Source: Bufo bufo
Lineage: Eukaryota; Chordata; Amphibia; Anura; Bufonidae
Reading direction: 5' to 3'
Assembly: GCF_905171765.1 (NCBI RefSeq)
Contig: NC_053392.1
Location: 414,356,787-414,420,786 of the forward strand
Length of the DNA stretch: 64,000 bases
Made by a program: the position numbers and the translations under genes. The notes below the pieces were generated by a model. The model was not told where the DNA came from and searched no databases. It saw only the letters and a program-made list of their open reading frames with translations. This document shows positions 23,425-33,765 of the stretch, piece after piece. The first letter of the stretch is position 1. Each line of letters opens with the position of its first letter.

Positions 23425-25106
23425 ACAGCCGGGGTAAACGTCAGCAGGCCATTCTGAAACTCATATGTTTGGGGGACAGGCCCCACACCGCACAGGAGTT
23501 GTGGCGGGGTATAGAACAACAGACCGACGAGTGGTTGCTGCCGGTGAGCCTCAAGCCCGGCCTGGTGGTGTGCGATAATGGGCAAAATCTCGTTGCAGCT
23601 CTGGGACTAGCCGGTTTGACGCACATCCCTTGCCTGGCGCATGTGCTGAATTTGGTGGTGCAGAAGTTCATTCACAACTACCCCGACATGTCAGAGCTGC
23701 TGCATAAAGTGTGGGCCGCCTGTGCGCGCTTCCGGTGTTCACATCCTGCCGCTGCTCGCCTGTCTGCGATACAGCGTAACTTCGGCCTTCCCACTCACTG
23801 CCTCATATGCAACGTGCCCACCGGGTGGAACTCCACCTTGCACATGCTGGACAGACTGTGCGAGCAGCAGCAGGCCATAGTGGAGTTTCAGCTGCAGCAC
23901 GCACGGGTCAGTCGCATTGCGGAACAGCACCACTTCACCACCAATGACTGGGCCTCCATGCGAGACCTGGGTGCCCTGTTGCGCTGTTTCGAGTACTCCA
24001 CCAACATGGCCAGTGGCTGACGCCGTTATCAGCGCTACAATACCACTTCTATGTCTCCTTGAGAAAACACTTAGGGCGATGATGGAAGAGGAGGTGGCCC
24101 AGGAGGAGGAGGAGGAAGAGGGGTCATTTTTAGCACTTTCAGGCCAGTCTCTTAGAAGTGACTCAGAGGGAGGTTTTTTCAAAAGCAGAGGCCAGGTACA
24201 AATGTGGCCAGACAGGGCCCACTACTGGAAGACGAGAAGGACGAGGATGAGGAGGAGGTGGAGGAGAATGAGGATGAAGCATGTTCACAGCGGGGTGGCA
24301 CCCAACGCAGCTCGGGCCCATCACTGGTGCGTGGCTGGGGGGAAACGCAGGACGATGACGATACACCTCCCACAGAGGACAGCTTGTCCTTACCTCTGGG
24401 CAGCCTGGCACACATGAGCGACTACATGCTGCAGTGCCTGCGCAACGACAGCAGAGTTGCCCACATTTTAACGCGTGCGGACTACTGGGTTGCCACCCTG
24501 CTGGATCCCCGGTACAAAGACAATGTGACCACCTTACTTCCTGCACTGGAGCGTGATAGGAAGATGTGCGAGTACAAGCGCACGTTGGTAGACGCGCTAC
24601 TGAGAGCATTCCCAAATGTCACAGGGGAACAAGTGGAAGCCCAAGGCGAAGTCAGAGGAGGAGCAAGAGGTGGCCAACGCAGCTGTGTCACGGCCAGCTC
24701 CTCTGAGGGCAGGTTTAGCATGGCAGAGATGTGTAAAAGTTTTGTCACCACGCCACAGCTAACTGCACCACCACCTGATACGGAACGTGTTAGCAGGAGG
24801 CAACATTTCACTAACATGGTGGAACAGTACGTGTGCACACCCCTCCACGTACTGACTGATGGTTCGGCCCCATTAAACTTCTGGGTCTCCAAATTGTCCA
24901 CGTGGCCAGAGCTAGCCTTTTATGCCTTGGAGGTGCTGGCCTGCCCGGCGGCCAGCGTTTTGTCTGAACGCGTATTCAGCACAGCAGGGGGCGTCATTAC
25001 AGACAAACGCAGCCGCCTGTCTACAGCCAATGTGGACAAGCTGACGTTTATAAAAATGAACCAAGCATGGATCCCACTGGAACTGTCCATCCCTTGTGCA
25101 GATTAG
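23424..25106 (+). pseudogene. hAT transposase pseudogene (ZBED-like)
   Basis: The frame opens just after the inversion junction with no ATG; the BED zinc finger and N-terminus are lost. Early motifs include VVCDNGQNLVAAL (catalytic aspartate region) and CLAHVLNLVVQ (the conserved Cys/His pair), then a Trp-centred WNSTLHMLDRL. A frameshift near 24010 moves into VADAVISATIPLLCLLEKTLRAMMEEE. An acidic low-complexity tract (24080-24290) contains a further shift. The last frame (24204-25106) carries WVATLLDPRYKD. It also carries the C-terminal hAT dimerisation region, LNFWVSKLSTWPELAFYALEVL followed by CPAASVLSERVFSTAG, and stops TAG at 25106. At least two frameshifts make it non-functional. Confidence 0.9.
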
Positions 25107-25239
25107 ACAATTATAACTACCTCCCCTTAACCATATATTATTGTACTCCAGGGCACTTCCTCATTCAATCCTTTTTTAATTTTCATTTTAACATTATATT
25201 GCGGGGCAACCCAAAGTTGAATGAACCTCTCCTCTGTCT

Positions 25240-25704
25240 AGGTGCCGGGGCCTAAAAATATCTGACAGTGGCCTGTTCCAGTGTTGGGTGACATGAAGCC
25301 TGATTCTCTGCTATGACATGAAGCCTGAATCTCTGCTATGAGACCTCTCTCCTCTGTGTCGGGGCCTAAAAATATCTGACAGTGGCCTGTTCCAGTGTTG
25401 GGTGACATGAAGCATGATTCTCTGCTATGACATGAAGAATGATTCTCTGCTATGGTACCTCTCTCCTCTGTCTGGGTGCCGGGGCCTAAAAATATCTGAC
25501 AATGGCCTGTTCCAGTGTTGGGTGACATGAACCCTGATTCTCTGCTATGACATGAAGGCTGATTCTCTGCTATGGGACCTCTCTCCTCTGTCTGGGTGCC
25601 GGGGCCTAAATATCTGACAATGGCCTGTTCCAGTGGTGGGTGACGTGAAGCCTGATTCTCTGCTATGACATGAAGCCTGATTCTCTGCTATGGGAACTCT
25701 TTTT
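25240..25704. repeat. hAT minisatellite, left block
   Basis: About four units of a composite repeat. Each has a core of about 70-75 bp (ggtgccggggcctaaaaata, tctgacaatggcctgttcca, gtggtgggtgac) followed by one or more copies of a 25-bp module containing gaagcctgattctctgctat. The array stops abruptly at the LINE 3' end and resumes at 33766. Confidence 0.92.
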
Positions 25705-26546
25705 TTTATTATAAAATTACAAAATGCTACATAAATAATTACAAGTACAGACATACAAAACTTAAACATAGACAGCATTCCAGCTGCCCCAGCCACATTC
25801 ACACACACATTCATACCTACACATAAAACTACAAACCTACAATCTACAATAAATAACCTACAATAAATAACCTAAAATAAATAAAACTTACCCAGCCGGT
25901 TCGGCCGAAATAACCTAACCCAAAGAAATTGAAATAAAACACAGAATAAAATCAAACTCAAACGAAAATATGGCTACTTCGCCGTAACTCAACTCCAGGC
26001 TACTTGCCCCTAAGCAAAAAAAATATATATATATATTTTTTTTAATTTTAATTTTTTTTTTTTTTTAATATATATATAAACAACACTACAAACTACAAAC
26101 TTACCCTAACCTAACCTGTCCCTAGCCATTCCCTATCCTAAACTAAAACTAAAACCCCCAGGACTGACCTCCGCCTCATGTCCTCTGCATGTCCGCATAG
26201 TCCGAGGCCAGCCCTACCTCCACCACCCACATCCAGCCCTCGCCCCATGTCCTCCCATGTCCGCGTAGTCCAGGACTGGATGTAGGCCTCCCCACACTTT
26301 GTAAGTGTCCCCCCCCTCACCCTAACCCACCCAACCTAACTAACTAACCCCCGCTTACCCTATCCTTCAACATAATATACACAATATATACAATATACCA
26401 TACAATAAACATTACTATAACCACACATAACCACTCCCGAAGGACCAAGTTCAGCCTTTGCAAGCCTTTTAAAAACCATACACTTTATCCAAAACAAAAA
26501 TCTAGGGTGAGAGTATCAGCCCACCACCAGGAAGAGTACTACTAGG

Positions 26547-29500
26547 CTATGGTACGCTAAAAGCAAAACCTCTCCAGAGGAGAGAGGCCCTGCTGGTACC
26601 CAGTCTTTCGTACTCGAGAGAACGTACCTTCACCAGGTCTCCCAGAATGTTCCTACACACCTCATCCACTGGGAGGACTTTCTGCCTTGTTGAAACTAAA
26701 CACCGTGCGTTCCACGTGTAGTACCTAACCACTATGCTAACTAAAAAACATGTGCACAGGTCCCTTCTGCCCAGGTCTCTGAGCACTCCATAGGCCCACT
26801 CCGCATAGGAGAGGCTGGCTAGCCTAGGCCAGCCAATGGAAGCTCCCACCCGTTTGTACACCTCTGTATTAAAGGGACACTGGAGCAGGAAGTGCTCCAT
26901 ACTTTCCAGTATGGAGCCGCACTCCTCCCGGGGACAACCCCTTTCATCAGAGTTCCTGTACTTCAGATTGTCCCTTACATACAGCCTCCCGTGAAAGCAG
27001 CGCCAAGCCAAGTCCCAAAACTTCAAGGGGATCCTTGCAGAATTTAGCAACTGTAACCCCTTGTCTAGATCCCGGCTTGGGCAATCCTTGAGGGCCAGGG
27101 GCTTCTGGAAGTGGGACAACAAGACCCTCTCGTCAAGGGACCTCCTTGACAGAGTCCTGATTTCCCCTACCTCCAAACCCCACCGGCGGATTACCTTCAG
27201 AATCGGGGTGACGTAAGCCGGAAGATATCCGTGAGGCGTACGCAAGTCCTTCACTTGCCCTCCTGTCTCCCATTCCTGGAAGAAAGGCCGAAACCACCCC
27301 CGGCAGGAGACTACCCACGGAGAAGCCCTCTCCATCCAGAGGTTCGCCAGATTTACTTTAACAAATGTGTTTACAAGAAACACCACGGGGTTGACCATAG
27401 ATAACCCCCCTAATCTCCTCGTGCGGTAAGTCACCTCCCTCTTGATCAGGTTCAGTCTATTCCCCCATAAGAGCTGGAAGAACAGACTGTAAACCCGAGT
27501 CCAGAGAGGCTCTGGCAAGATACACACACTGCCCAAATAGATAAGCAGAGGGAGCAGGAAAGCCTTGATCAGGTGCACCCTTTCCCTGAGGGTCAAAGAC
27601 CAGCCCTTCCACTGGTCGACCTTCTGAGCGGCGATCTTAAGCCTGTCGTCCCAATTTTGAGTGGGATAATCCCCATGACCGAAATGGATGCCTAGGACTT
27701 TGGCTGACGACTGGGGCCCTGGGAGGGTGTCCGGGAGATCAAAAGCTGGATCACCCCCTCCCAGCCAGAGACTCTCACACTTATCCCGGTTGATCATGGA
27801 CCCGGATGCTTCCGAGTAGCGATCCACCTCAGACATCACATATTCCGCCTCCCCTTTCGAGGACACGAAAATGGTGACATCGTCGGCGTACGCTACTGAC
27901 CTCAGAGTGGCTTCCGGCGCCGCCGGATCCATCCCGACTCCCGCCAACGGTCCACGATTGACCCTCTTAAGAAAGGGATCAATCGCGAACACGTATAAAA
28001 GCGGGCTCAAAGGACAACCCTGGCGAACGCCGGACCCAACCTCAAAAGGGCAGCCAGACCAACCGTTCACAAGCGGGAAACTCTCCGCCCCCGCATACAA
28101 GATCTTTAACCAATCGACAAACCCCCCCGGCAGGCCATACTTCAGAAGGACCGACCAGAGGTACTCATGGTTCACCCGATCAAATGCCTTTGCTTGATCT
28201 AAGGACAGCATGTACCCCCTCCAGTGGCCTGCTCTACTCTGTTCCACTGCCTCTCGGACACCGAGCACAGCACTAAAAGTGCTGCGGCCTGGAACCGAGC
28301 AATGCTGAGCCACCGAAAGGAGTTGAGGCGCAAATTTCACCAGCCTGTTAAACAGTATCTTGGCCAGAATCTTTCTGTCCGTATTGAGAAGTGCTATGGG
28401 ACGCCAGTTCTCAATACGGCTCGGATCTTTACCTTTTGATAGGAGGATCAGGGCTGACCTCCTCATTGACTGAGGCAGAGTGCCCGAGGATAGACACTCA
28501 TTGAATACCTCAGTCAAGAGGGGACATAAAGAGTCCTTAAAGGTCTTATAAAACTCGGATGTTAAGCCATCCGGGCCTGGCGACTTCTTCAGAGCTAACC
28601 CTTCCACCTCCAGGATAACTTCCTCCTTCCTGATCTCTTCTACCAAACCGTCAAAAGAGAGGTGAGCTTCTGACTCAGGGGTGATTTCAGCCAGGAAATC
28701 TGACATCTTGTCCCGATCCAGATCCCTCTTTCCCAAGAGGCACGAGTAAAAGGATCTGACGACTTCCAGGATCCCTGATCTGGACCTGTTCAGGGAACCC
28801 GTACTGTCAACCAGTCCTGTCACTAACTTACTCTTCACTGACATCTTACAGTTTCTGTAGGGGTCGGGCGAGCGGTACCTCCCGAAGTCCCTCTCAAAAA
28901 CTAAAGATGTGTGCCTATCATACTGGCACCTCTTGAGCAAAGATTTCACCCTGGAGATATCCTCGCGGCTACCTCCAGTCGAGACCAGATCTTCGAGTTT
29001 CCTCCTCAGACCCTGATACAGGCGGTACCTGTCCAGGGACCTGAGGCTCGAGAGCTGGCGGAAGAATTTTGCGGCCCGGTCTTTGAATATCTCCCACCAC
29101 TCTGACTTAGTGTCACAGAGATCCAGCAAAGCTACCTGACTCTGAAGAAAGTCCTCAAAGGATTGTCTTACCTCTGCTTCCTCCAGGACTCCCGCATTCA
29201 GCTTCCAGTAACCTCTTCCCATTTGGGGGGATTCTGAAATATTCAGAGAGAACATAATCAGACAGTGGTCGGAGAATTCTACCTCCACAACCCTCAAGGG
29301 CGAGAAAGTAGCCTCCTCCTTCAAAAAAAACCTGTCTATTCTAGACCTAATCCTATCTCCTCTATAGAAAGTGAAACCCCCGTGGTCTGGGGTGTGCCTA
29401 ATGTGGACATCCACCAGACAAGCCTCACTAGCTATGCTATTTAAAGCTATACTATCATAAGCCAGCGGGTTTCTGGTGCCTCCCCTATCTTGGGACCTTA

Positions 29501-29945
29501 TGATGGTGTTAAAGTCCCCACCAAAGACCACTTGCCGGCTTGTAAAAAGGAAAGGCTTGATCCTCATAAAGAGACATTTCCTGTCCCACCTGGACTGGGG
29601 CCCATAGATATTGATCAGGCGCAGTTCCTGTCCCTTCATGAGGATATCCAAGATCAAACACCTCCCCATTTCCAGCTCAACCACCCGTCGGCATTCTACC
29701 GGTACGGTGAAAAGAACCGCCACTCCGCTATACGACTCAGCCGCAAGAGACCAGAAGGAGGGCCCAGATCTCCACTCCCTCTTCGCCTTGTGGACTTCTG
29801 CCAAGTTTGACAGTCTGGTCTCCTGCAAAAATAAAACATCAGCTTCAACTCGGCTGAAAAAATCAAAGGCTGTGTAGCGAGCCGCATCAGATTTAACGCT
29901 GGCGACATTAATGGTCGCCAGTGTCAGCTGAGTGGGTACCGCCAT
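26547..29945 (-). CDS. LINE ORF2: AP-like endonuclease and reverse transcriptase, intact, 1132 aa
   Basis: This ORF makes and primes the cDNA copy at a nicked target. The N-terminal endonuclease (about residues 1-235) shows LQETR near 40, GGDFNTI near 140 and SDHCLIMFSL near 227. The RT (about 440-800) shows KKSPGPDGLTSEFYK, NWRPIALLNTDRKILAK, DQAKAFDRVNHEYL, GVRQGCPLSPLLYVFAID and the catalytic YADDVTIFVS. A C-terminal Cys/His cluster follows near residue 1000 (CPREECG...MEHFLLQC). The ATG at 29945 lies 9 nt after the ORF1 stop, so translation by reinitiation or coupling is likely. Catalytic residues look complete and there is no RNase H domain. I infer the L1/Tx1 clade from architecture; a phylogeny would decide. 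Confidence 0.93.
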   Translation of the reverse strand: MAVPTQLTLATINVASVKSDAARYTAFDFFSRVEADVLFLQETRLSNLAEVHKAKREWRSGPSFWSLAAESYSGVAVLFTVPVECRRVVELEMGRCLILDILMKGQELRLINIYGPQSRWDRKCLFMRIKPFLFTSRQVVFGGDFNTIIRSQDRGGTRNPLAYDSIALNSIASEACLVDVHIRHTPDHGGFTFYRGDRIRSRIDRFFLKEEATFSPLRVVEVEFSDHCLIMFSLNISESPQMGRGYWKLNAGVLEEAEVRQSFEDFLQSQVALLDLCDTKSEWWEIFKDRAAKFFRQLSSLRSLDRYRLYQGLRRKLEDLVSTGGSREDISRVKSLLKRCQYDRHTSLVFERDFGRYRSPDPYRNCKMSVKSKLVTGLVDSTGSLNRSRSGILEVVRSFYSCLLGKRDLDRDKMSDFLAEITPESEAHLSFDGLVEEIRKEEVILEVEGLALKKSPGPDGLTSEFYKTFKDSLCPLLTEVFNECLSSGTLPQSMRRSALILLSKGKDPSRIENWRPIALLNTDRKILAKILFNRLVKFAPQLLSVAQHCSVPGRSTFSAVLGVREAVEQSRAGHWRGYMLSLDQAKAFDRVNHEYLWSVLLKYGLPGGFVDWLKILYAGAESFPLVNGWSGCPFEVGSGVRQGCPLSPLLYVFAIDPFLKRVNRGPLAGVGMDPAAPEATLRSVAYADDVTIFVSSKGEAEYVMSEVDRYSEASGSMINRDKCESLWLGGGDPAFDLPDTLPGPQSSAKVLGIHFGHGDYPTQNWDDRLKIAAQKVDQWKGWSLTLRERVHLIKAFLLPLLIYLGSVCILPEPLWTRVYSLFFQLLWGNRLNLIKREVTYRTRRLGGLSMVNPVVFLVNTFVKVNLANLWMERASPWVVSCRGWFRPFFQEWETGGQVKDLRTPHGYLPAYVTPILKVIRRWGLEVGEIRTLSRRSLDERVLLSHFQKPLALKDCPSRDLDKGLQLLNSARIPLKFWDLAWRCFHGRLYVRDNLKYRNSDERGCPREECGSILESMEHFLLQCPFNTEVYKRVGASIGWPRLASLSYAEWAYGVLRDLGRRDLCTCFLVSIVVRYYTWNARCLVSTRQKVLPVDEVCRNILGDLVKVRSLEYERLGTSRASLLWRGFAFSVP

Positions 29946-29954
29946 ACTTGGTGT

Positions 29955-32900
29955 TTAAGCTGAATGTCCTCCTTCCTTCCCGACCCTCTTACCCCTCCCG
30001 GGGCTATCCTCTAAGGCGGCGCGTCCTCTTTTGAGAGAGACGGTGGTGTCCATTCCATCTGTCACCACCGCTCCCTCTTGCGTACCGCCCCTGTCTTTCT
30101 CAGTTCCAGGAATCAGATTTGCCTCCTCTTCTGGGGACCTTACATCCACACCAGAGAGGGGCACGGGGCCTCCTGGAAGCCCTCCCACCTTCGCCCCCGG
30201 TACCCCACTTCTTATCTCCTCCCCGCATGAAGAGGAGGCAGAGGTCTCATCCAAAGTGAGATACCGGTTGGAGAGCTCAAGAGGGGAGCCAGTTACGCCT
30301 TCCCTGGCTACTTTGGTCGGGCTCTTTTTTTTGGAGAACCGTTTCCGTCTATTGATATTAGACCCAGTCTCACTACCCTCTGCACTTTCGTAGTTTGAAG
30401 ACTGGGTCTCATCGGCCCGGTCTAGTCTCCTGATCTCCACACTTAGCTCCCTGTCCCCTAGGGTCTCCGAACTACGGGAGCCCGCCACTTGGGGAGGGGC
30501 AGACATCACCCCATTTTGGTGGGGTTCCTTCTGTTCCCTCTCCGCCTGGCGCCTCTCCCTCCGCCTCTGCCGGGACGGACCGCTCTTGGTCTTCACTGAC
30601 CCCTTAACTCGACTGTCTCCGCCAGCACCCGCCTCAGCCGAAGAGACCTCCCGGCCCACTCCTGCGTGAGCTCGGGCCGCATTGACCTCTGAGAGGGGAC
30701 AGCGACTAAATGGGTGTCCGAGCACACCACACAAGTTGCACCTAATTTCCACACAAGATGCGGCAAGGTGACCTGTCCCTCCACACAACGCGCACTTCTG
30801 CACTTGGCAGCTGGCGCTGAAGTGTGAAGGGCTGCCACACTTGTGACAGAGCTTAGGCTGCCCCCTGTAGAAAACGAGAATCCTATCCCGGCCGATGAAG
30901 GCAGAGGATGGAATGTGGGAAACCGTGCTTCCTAGACATTTCAACTTCACATTGAAAGTCCAGGCTCCCGACCAAATGCCAAATTCGTCCAGGTTTTTCG
31001 ATGGTACACCCTGGACGTCCCCATACCTACTTAGCCACGTCAGAATATCAACGCAAGAAAGCGATTCATTACGGGTCAAAACGGTCACTTTCTTGACGTT
31101 GTTCTGCCGGGTTATCGCCTGAGCGAAAAAACCCTTCCAATCCGGTAAGTTCTTTACCAGCTCATACCCGGACCAGAAAAGCTCTAGGCCCTCCGGCCGG
31201 GCAAAGCTGATGTCAAACTCCCTGGAACCATAGGGATGTATCAGGGCGAAGATGTCAGCCACCCTGAAACCCATCTCAAGCAGGAGCTCCACCACCCTCT
31301 TTCTCGTAGGGCAGGCATCATTGCTTCTCCACTTGAGACAGACTACATTCCGTCTGGTCCCAGGGCCGGTTGTGGCCAGGGACCAGGTGGTCTCGCCCCC
31401 CCTTTCCTCTCGGAAAGCTCGCAGGCCGTGCCTGTCTATCCATAAGGATAGGTCCACCTTCTCACCCTCTACTGTCATTGAACTCTCCCCCTTTTTCAGG
31501 GCCTCCAGGAGCCGCCGCTGCAAGTCACCAACCGCGACTCCTGGGAATGAGGAAGCCAACGAGGATAGCCCCTCCCCCCCCACGGCCGCAGCCACACTGG
31601 CATAACTTCTGCCAGGTGTTACGGCCGCAGGAGGGGCAACCGAACCGGCCCCACCCCCCACTACACTAGCACCAGACACCACACCGGACCCCTCCGGAGG
31701 GCGGACACCAGGAGCCGCAGCCATCGCTTTCTCAGCGACGGTCCGCTGACTCCCAGCATCCATCCCACCTTTGGGACCAGATGCAACACCTCCACCAACA
31801 CCCCTACCACTACCCTGCTCACATGCACCCTTTCTCTCTGCTGGGACAGCTGGTGCAGCAGGTGCAGCAGGTGTCATTTTACCTTTATTTTTTTTATTAT
31901 TATTTGCCTTATTTTTTCCTCTACTATGCTCCTTGCCACCCTCATTGCCACTGGTCAAGCCCCCCCCTGCTGCCCTTGAGACCTGGGCAGTGATCATCAC
32001 ACTCCTCCCCTCCCCAGCACTTAATTCAGCGCTGGAGGAGGAGGCGGAGACAGAGGGGGCGTGTCCAGTGGCAATGTACATGGCCACCTGTTCTGGTGCA
32101 ACACAACCTTTCTTAGTGGACCGGAGCACTGTAGTCATATCCTCCCCGGCAGCTCCGGCCCCCGGCTCTTCAATACGCAGGCGCTTACTGCCTGCACCTG
32201 TACTCCCAGCTTCGGGAGCGCGTCCAGACACACCCCTGGCCACGCCTCCTTCTTCATTCACCGCCGCCGCCTCCCTTGATCCCCGCCGCACGTTGGCAGC
32301 TGCAGGCGGGGACCCAGAACTATCACCGCCGTGGGTAGGAGGGACGGTGACCTCATCGTCACACCGCTCCAGCACCACCCCACATACCTGAACGGCAGGC
32401 AGGGCGGTAGCCAGAGCAGTGGACGGAGCGGCTGGCAGAGTGGTGGGCGGGGCCTCCCGATGTTTTTGCCCGCCCCCTCCACTTTCAACAGATGACTGCC
32501 GGATCCCGCTTTCTGCCGGCACCTCCTCCCTGCCTCCGCATGCAGGGACGGCGTCCGGCGCCATTTTGGGCTGCACAATCTCCCCGCTCCTCCGCTCAGG
32601 CACCACCTCAGATGCCGAGCCAGGGAGTTTAGCGGGATACACGCCTGGTGAAGACTTTTCAGCCTCCACCAAGCGTGTATAGACATAACGTGTCTGGATG
32701 TTTTTTTTTTCCTTCTTGCTCTTCCTCTTTTTCTTGCCACTGCTCTCGTCCTCATCCAGCAGGTCTTCTCCAAACGCAAAACCCTGAAAGTCTACCACAG
32801 GCGACTCCAACATTTTGATCTCTCTCAGTAGACCACCATCTTCATCGCTTCCCTCCATAGCTGACTCCGCATCCGAAGATGGCAACGCTGGTAACTGCAC

Positions 32901-33572
32901 TTGCTCCTGTTCGGGCGGAATGCCACTATATGCCTCCATTACTGGGGTTACCGGGAGGGCTGGTTCAGACTGCGAGGTTTGGGGCCCTGCCTGGGATGCC
33001 AGAGATTCGGAGTCTTCCAACTCCTCCACCTCGCTCTCCGCACCCCCGCACGGCTCCCCTCTCCTCGCAGCCTCCATCTCCTTAAATCGCTCCCTATTTA
33101 GCAACTTTTCTCTGAAGGGCCCACTGCCCTCCAGCAACTGGTCTTGCCGCTTCAGGGAGGCCTCCAGGTCCTCTTTAAGTACCCCAATTTTCTCCCTGAG
33201 GGGGGGCTTCTTTGACCTGGAGGAGATAGTGGACCTGGCCCTCGTCTCCTTTAGATCCTTTCTTACGGCTTTGAGGTGCCGTCCCAGCTCATCGTATTCT
33301 CGCAGGTGGGCAGCTATACGAGAGCTGTAGGTGAGGGTACTCTCTCCCTCCCACCGAGACCCCCAACCTACCTGGGACGACACCTCTCGGCTTCCTGCTG
33401 GTAGTCTTTTTCCTCCTGATGTCCTCGGGTCCTCAGGGGGGACTTGGCTACCACCGCGTCCAGATGTTTTCACCCCCTCGCCGCCATCGCTCAGAGTCGG
33501 TCGCCGCCCGTCCATACTCCCCTCCGACCCATGCCGGGGAGCAGGGGCACCCTTCCGGGAGCTCATGGCCAC
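29955..33572 (-). CDS. LINE ORF1: zinc-knuckle nucleic-acid-binding protein, intact, 1205 aa
   Basis: This is the likely RNA-packaging protein of the LINE. It has a basic N-terminus, a helical charged segment near residues 85-180 that may be a coiled coil, and a long Gly/Ala/Pro/Ser-rich linker. A folded region at about 740-890 (VVCLKWRSNDACPTRKRVVE onward) resembles the RNA-binding part of LINE ORF1 proteins. Three consecutive CCHC knuckles follow near 905-955: CHKCGSPSHFSASC, CALCGGTGHLAASC and CNLCGVLGHPFSRC. The C-terminal 250 residues are charged and low complexity. The three-knuckle arrangement is like that of vertebrate ZCCHC3 and Tx1-type ORF1s. I took the ATG at 33572, the most upstream start in frame. 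At 1205 aa it is long for an ORF1. Confidence 0.9.
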   Translation of the reverse strand: MAMSSRKGAPAPRHGSEGSMDGRRPTLSDGGEGVKTSGRGGSQVPPEDPRTSGGKRLPAGSREVSSQVGWGSRWEGESTLTYSSRIAAHLREYDELGRHLKAVRKDLKETRARSTISSRSKKPPLREKIGVLKEDLEASLKRQDQLLEGSGPFREKLLNRERFKEMEAARRGEPCGGAESEVEELEDSESLASQAGPQTSQSEPALPVTPVMEAYSGIPPEQEQVQLPALPSSDAESAMEGSDEDGGLLREIKMLESPVVDFQGFAFGEDLLDEDESSGKKKRKSKKEKKNIQTRYVYTRLVEAEKSSPGVYPAKLPGSASEVVPERRSGEIVQPKMAPDAVPACGGREEVPAESGIRQSSVESGGGGQKHREAPPTTLPAAPSTALATALPAVQVCGVVLERCDDEVTVPPTHGGDSSGSPPAAANVRRGSREAAAVNEEGGVARGVSGRAPEAGSTGAGSKRLRIEEPGAGAAGEDMTTVLRSTKKGCVAPEQVAMYIATGHAPSVSASSSSAELSAGEGRSVMITAQVSRAAGGGLTSGNEGGKEHSRGKNKANNNKKNKGKMTPAAPAAPAVPAERKGACEQGSGRGVGGGVASGPKGGMDAGSQRTVAEKAMAAAPGVRPPEGSGVVSGASVVGGGAGSVAPPAAVTPGRSYASVAAAVGGEGLSSLASSFPGVAVGDLQRRLLEALKKGESSMTVEGEKVDLSLWIDRHGLRAFREERGGETTWSLATTGPGTRRNVVCLKWRSNDACPTRKRVVELLLEMGFRVADIFALIHPYGSREFDISFARPEGLELFWSGYELVKNLPDWKGFFAQAITRQNNVKKVTVLTRNESLSCVDILTWLSRYGDVQGVPSKNLDEFGIWSGAWTFNVKLKCLGSTVSHIPSSAFIGRDRILVFYRGQPKLCHKCGSPSHFSASCQVQKCALCGGTGHLAASCVEIRCNLCGVLGHPFSRCPLSEVNAARAHAGVGREVSSAEAGAGGDSRVKGSVKTKSGPSRQRRRERRQAEREQKEPHQNGVMSAPPQVAGSRSSETLGDRELSVEIRRLDRADETQSSNYESAEGSETGSNINRRKRFSKKKSPTKVAREGVTGSPLELSNRYLTLDETSASSSCGEEIRSGVPGAKVGGLPGGPVPLSGVDVRSPEEEANLIPGTEKDRGGTQEGAVVTDGMDTTVSLKRGRAALEDSPGRGKRVGKEGGHSA

Positions 33573-33765
33573 AGGACCCCACCAGCTCCCTAGGGAGAGG
33601 CAGGGCCTGGGCTGGGGGAAAAGGTGTCACACTCCCCCGCAAGCCTGGAACTCCTCCTGGGGAGCAGATGGTAGGAAACTCCCCGGAGAGGCCTGTGCTG
33701 TGGAGGTTCAGGAGCTGCAGCAGACACACCCTTTTACCTCAGCTGCAGACACCAGACACACCCAA

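Larger units (their letters stand above)
25705..33765 (-). mobile_element. Apparently full-length non-LTR retrotransposon, L1/Tx1-like, two intact ORFs
   Basis: The element is about 8.06 kb and reads on the minus strand. It has a 5' UTR of about 190 nt (33765-33573), ORF1 (1205 codons), a 9-nt spacer, ORF2 (1132 codons), a 3' UTR of about 840 nt and an A-rich 3' end (ataataaaaaaaa). It interrupts the hAT minisatellite. Flanking copies of gaggtcccatagcagagatt (5' side) and gagttcccatagcagagaat (3' side) could be a target duplication, but the site is itself tandemly repeated. Neither ORF has a stop or frameshift, which is exceptional in this window. The endonuclease-RT layout and zinc-knuckle ORF1 fit the L1/Tx1 clade known from Xenopus and fish. 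Confidence 0.88.

Noticed and set aside
23366..23430. The idea that the 130-bp satellite is native to the 5' region of the hAT, because an inverted monomer piece abuts the transposase
   Set aside because: The inverted piece also contains six bases of gypsy LTR and matches the LTR/satellite junction over 43 bp, so it derives from the rearranged gypsy locus rather than from the hAT.
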